Part shown: positions 62,653 through 64,000 of the stretch, piece by piece | Layout of the letters: each line of letters begins with the position of its first letter | Position numbering within the stretch: the stretch's first letter is position 1 | From: an uncultured Clostridia bacterium | Lineage (GTDB): Bacteria; Bacillota; Clostridia; Lachnospirales; CAG-274 | Length of the DNA: 64,000 nt | NCBI GenBank assembly: GCA_947627425.1 | Contig: CANQVZ010000001.1 | Coordinates: 62,001-126,000, forward strand | Reading direction: 5' to 3' | Position numbers and translations under genes: made by a program | Notes under the pieces: model-generated | The model's input: the letters and a program-made list of their open reading frames with translations, nothing else | The model's database searches: none | What the model was told of the DNA's origin: nothing

Positions 62653-62680
62653 TTGTATAAAGATACTTTTTCTACACTCA

Positions 62681-62708
62681 AAAAAAGCCGACCAAGTCGG
62701 CTTTTTGT
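62681..62708. terminator. Terminator of the SASP-like gene
   Basis: AAAAAGCCGAC, loop CAA, GTCGGCTTTTT; usable on both strands. On the minus strand it lies 15 bases after the Ser/Asn-rich gene. Confidence 0.9.
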
Positions 62709-62723
62709 TTCAACAAGCCATTA

Positions 62724-62900
62724 TCAGCTTCTTGAACTCTGGTTATTGCTTGAATTCTTGCTTGAGCTGTTGTTTGAATTCTTATTTGAATTCTTGCTTG
62801 AATTCTTCTCCATTTCCTGGCTGATCTCGTTTGCAAACTCAACTCTGTTTGAGCTGTTGTTTGAATTTTTGCTTGAGCTTCTCTCGCTTCTGTTGTTCAT
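62724..62900 (-). CDS. Ser/Asn-rich small protein, probable small acid-soluble spore protein
   Basis: 58 residues, almost only Ser, Asn and Lys, with one central less-biased segment RVEFANEISQEMEK. That segment resembles the E-(F/I)-A-x-E sites that the germination protease GPR cuts in small acid-soluble spore proteins, and the rest recalls the low-complexity gamma type. AGGAGG lies before the ATG at 62900; open frame further upstream is not coding. A sigma-G-type promoter sits 45 bases upstream. The spore role is inferred from the promoter and composition, not from a firm family match. A structural low-complexity protein is the alternative. Confidence 0.65.
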   Translation of the reverse strand: MNNRSERSSSKNSNNSSNRVEFANEISQEMEKNSSKNSNKNSNNSSSKNSSNNQSSRS

Positions 62901-62944
62901 AATTTGTGACCTCCTAAAATATAAAGACATTTGCCTTACACTAT

Positions 62945-62973
62945 TAGTATGTATAAATAACATTTTAATATAC
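62945..62973 (-). promoter_or_regulatory. Forespore (sigma-G/sigma-F-type) promoter
   Basis: On the minus strand GTATA (62969-62973), 17 bases, CATACTA (62945-62951). These match the B. subtilis sigma-G pattern GHATR and CATnHTA in every defined base. No good sigma-A promoter is seen in the same gap. Confidence 0.6.
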
Positions 62974-63036
62974 TGTAAAAATATTCCTCAAAAAAAATAT
63001 ATAAAAACAGCCGTTGATATTTGTATATTTAAGCCA

Positions 63037-63063
63037 TTGAAAAAACTCCAAGTATGGTATAAT
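63037..63063 (+). promoter_or_regulatory. Promoter of the 63165-63324 unit
   Basis: A consensus -10 TATAAT (63058-63063) preceded by TGG (extended -10), with TTGAAA (63037-63042) 15 bases upstream. It implies a leader of about 95 bases in which no clear structure was seen. Confidence 0.6.
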
Positions 63064-63164
63064 ATAGAAGTGATGTTTTTATCATGGGGCAAGATCGCAT
63101 ATATTTGTATATGTTGTTTTGCCTTTTTATAAAATTAAAAAAAATTTGCAAAGGAGCTAAAAAA

Positions 63165-63311
63165 ATGAAAAAGTATTATTCCGGACCCGATGTAAAGATC
63201 GATATGTACAAAGCCGAGGATGTTATGGCTGCGTCTGCCATTACCATCAAACCGCTTGACAAACCAGGAAACTTTGAAGCTAAATATACCTTGGGCAAGC
63301 TTAAATATTGA
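63165..63311 (+). CDS. 48-residue 'PDV...EDV' small protein of unknown function
   Basis: MKKYYSGPDVKIDMYKAEDV is followed by MAASAITIKPLDKP and a basic end. Short proteins starting K-K-Y-x-x-P-(D/S)-(V/I)-x-(V/I)-x-x-(F/Y)-x-x-E-D-V are, as I recall, common in gut Clostridia next to exported proteins, with no known function. There is no signal peptide or cysteine. AAAGGAG lies before the ATG; 27 upstream codons of open frame lack a site. The next gene, encoding a secreted protein, starts 12 bases downstream. Confidence 0.7.
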   Translation: MKKYYSGPDVKIDMYKAEDVMAASAITIKPLDKPGNFEAKYTLGKLKY

Positions 63312-63323
63312 TAGGAGGCAGAC

Positions 63324-64000
63324 ATGATGAAAAGATTTTTTTCAAGAATAGCTGCGGCTGTTATAACGGGCGTGATGCTGGTTTCGTCTGCTGTGCCTGC
63401 TATGGCGGAAGAACTTGATGTTCAAGCACCACAAAAATATGAAGACCCTATAAGCAACGGCACAGTTGAAATATATGCTGTTGATGAAGATGGCAATAAA
63501 TTAGATGACAAATTTCAACCTAAGAATGTAAATCTAGAAACAGATAAATTTGCAAGGGTTGAAGCTCAAGAAATAGTTGACAATAAATACTTTTCTCGCT
63601 TTGAGTATGTAACACCTGCAAGAAAATATATAGCAAGCTATAATCCTACATTTACATTTTATGTAGACCCACCTATGACTATAGAGATAGTATATACCTC
63701 TTCCACTGACACAGTGAAAGATAAAAACACGGTTTCGGGTATGTACAAAGCTCCCGTTGTTGACGGAGATAAAACATATTTTTACGGCTGTGTGGCGGCA
63801 AGCAAAGATATAAAAGACAGCCCTATGAGTATAACTTTCGGTCGTTCAATGCACAATGCCGGCGACAGCTCCGATGCAAATAATAACAGTTCGGAAACAT
63901 TTGAGACAGATAAGGCGCAGAATATATACTATACCGACGGCGAAACCGGCGCATCAAATACCTTCCAATATATAGTTTCAAGCGCAATACAGACAGGCGG
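63324..64000 (+). CDS. Secreted protein, N-terminal part (cut by window end)
   Basis: The frame is open from ATG 63324 (AGGAGG seven bases upstream) to the window end, 225 codons. Residues 1-29 are a signal peptide (MMKRFFSRIAAAVITGVMLV...AMA). The visible mature part begins EELDVQAPQKYEDPISNGTVE and is beta-rich with many Asp, Lys and Thr, suggesting an Ig-like or adhesin-type surface protein. No domain can be named. The small 48-residue gene precedes it in the same transcript. Confidence 0.75.
   Translation, partial: MMKRFFSRIAAAVITGVMLVSSAVPAMAEELDVQAPQKYEDPISNGTVEIYAVDEDGNKLDDKFQPKNVNLETDKFARVEAQEIVDNKYFSRFEYVTPARKYIASYNPTFTFYVDPPMTIEIVYTSSTDTVKDKNTVSGMYKAPVVDGDKTYFYGCVAASKDIKDSPMSITFGRSMHNAGDSSDANNNSSETFETDKAQNIYYTDGETGASNTFQYIVSSAIQTG

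Overview
The window reads as chromosomal DNA of an anaerobic, probably spore-forming gut-type member of the Clostridia (Bacillota). Signs seen directly are an archaeal-type AspRS with GatCAB behind a T-box, FeoAB, an NfnAB-type ferredoxin:NADPH transhydrogenase, TagO plus an LCP ligase (Gram-positive wall), a SpoVB-like flippase, a tmRNA, and a forespore-type (sigma-G) promoter ahead of a Ser/Asn-rich small protein. Coding DNA is moderately GC-rich with heavy ATA, AGA and AGG use; intergenic DNA is very AT-rich. No rRNA, CRISPR array, prophage or insertion sequence was found.

Layout. 1-7130: flavoprotein, feoAB, a DUF5721-like gene, glnS and an LCP wall ligase. 7230-13170: lepA, hemW, an EF-G paralogue and a flavin reductase. 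13430-27000: the Firmicutes core block rqcH < > yicC-gmk-rpoZ-priA-def-fmt-zinc protease, then a T-box-controlled aspS2-gatC-gatA-gatB operon whose specifier reads AAC (Asn). 27000-31640: AT-rich accessory DNA with an unknown anchored protein, a small membrane protein, an Rpn-type nuclease, tRNA-Phe, a candidate structured RNA, and an alpha/beta hydrolase behind a 47-residue gene. 31750-39230: tilS-hpt, a SpoVB-like flippase, uvrC, and a MATE exporter with a leader terminator. 39226-45650 (minus strand): the block radA, SEC-C protein, sua5, rpiB, upp, tagO, stalk-domain protein. 45800-53500: pseudouridine synthase, secreted transglutaminase, asnB, HIT protein, pepF and glgA. 53560-55650: four AT-rich membrane-protein genes. 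55690-64000: YkvA and PEGA proteins, nfnAB, ssrA, a double glycosyltransferase, the SASP-like gene, and a small protein ahead of a secreted protein cut by the window end.

How the genes connect. Translation quality and tRNA charging dominate: glnS, aspS2, gatCAB, tilS, sua5, def, fmt, lepA, the EF-G paralogue, rqcH and ssrA. GlnRS is present alongside GatCAB, and GatCAB is linked to an archaeal-type AspRS under an Asn-reading T-box. The simplest reading is that GatCAB here mainly makes Asn-tRNA(Asn). A second group (LCP, TagO, SpoVB-like, PEGA, stalk, glycosyltransferase) concerns the envelope.

Non-coding structure is the most unusual part. Two families of dispersed intergenic repeats (A at 13373, 27003 and 37200; B at 6921, 37343, 39040 and 62461) keep their hairpins while the stem sequences change together, so structure rather than sequence is conserved. 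One A copy sits between two identical copies of a terminator hairpin. Other candidates for follow-up are the structured RNA at 30314-30399, the MATE leader terminator, the sigma-G-driven small protein, and the 48-residue protein at 63165.
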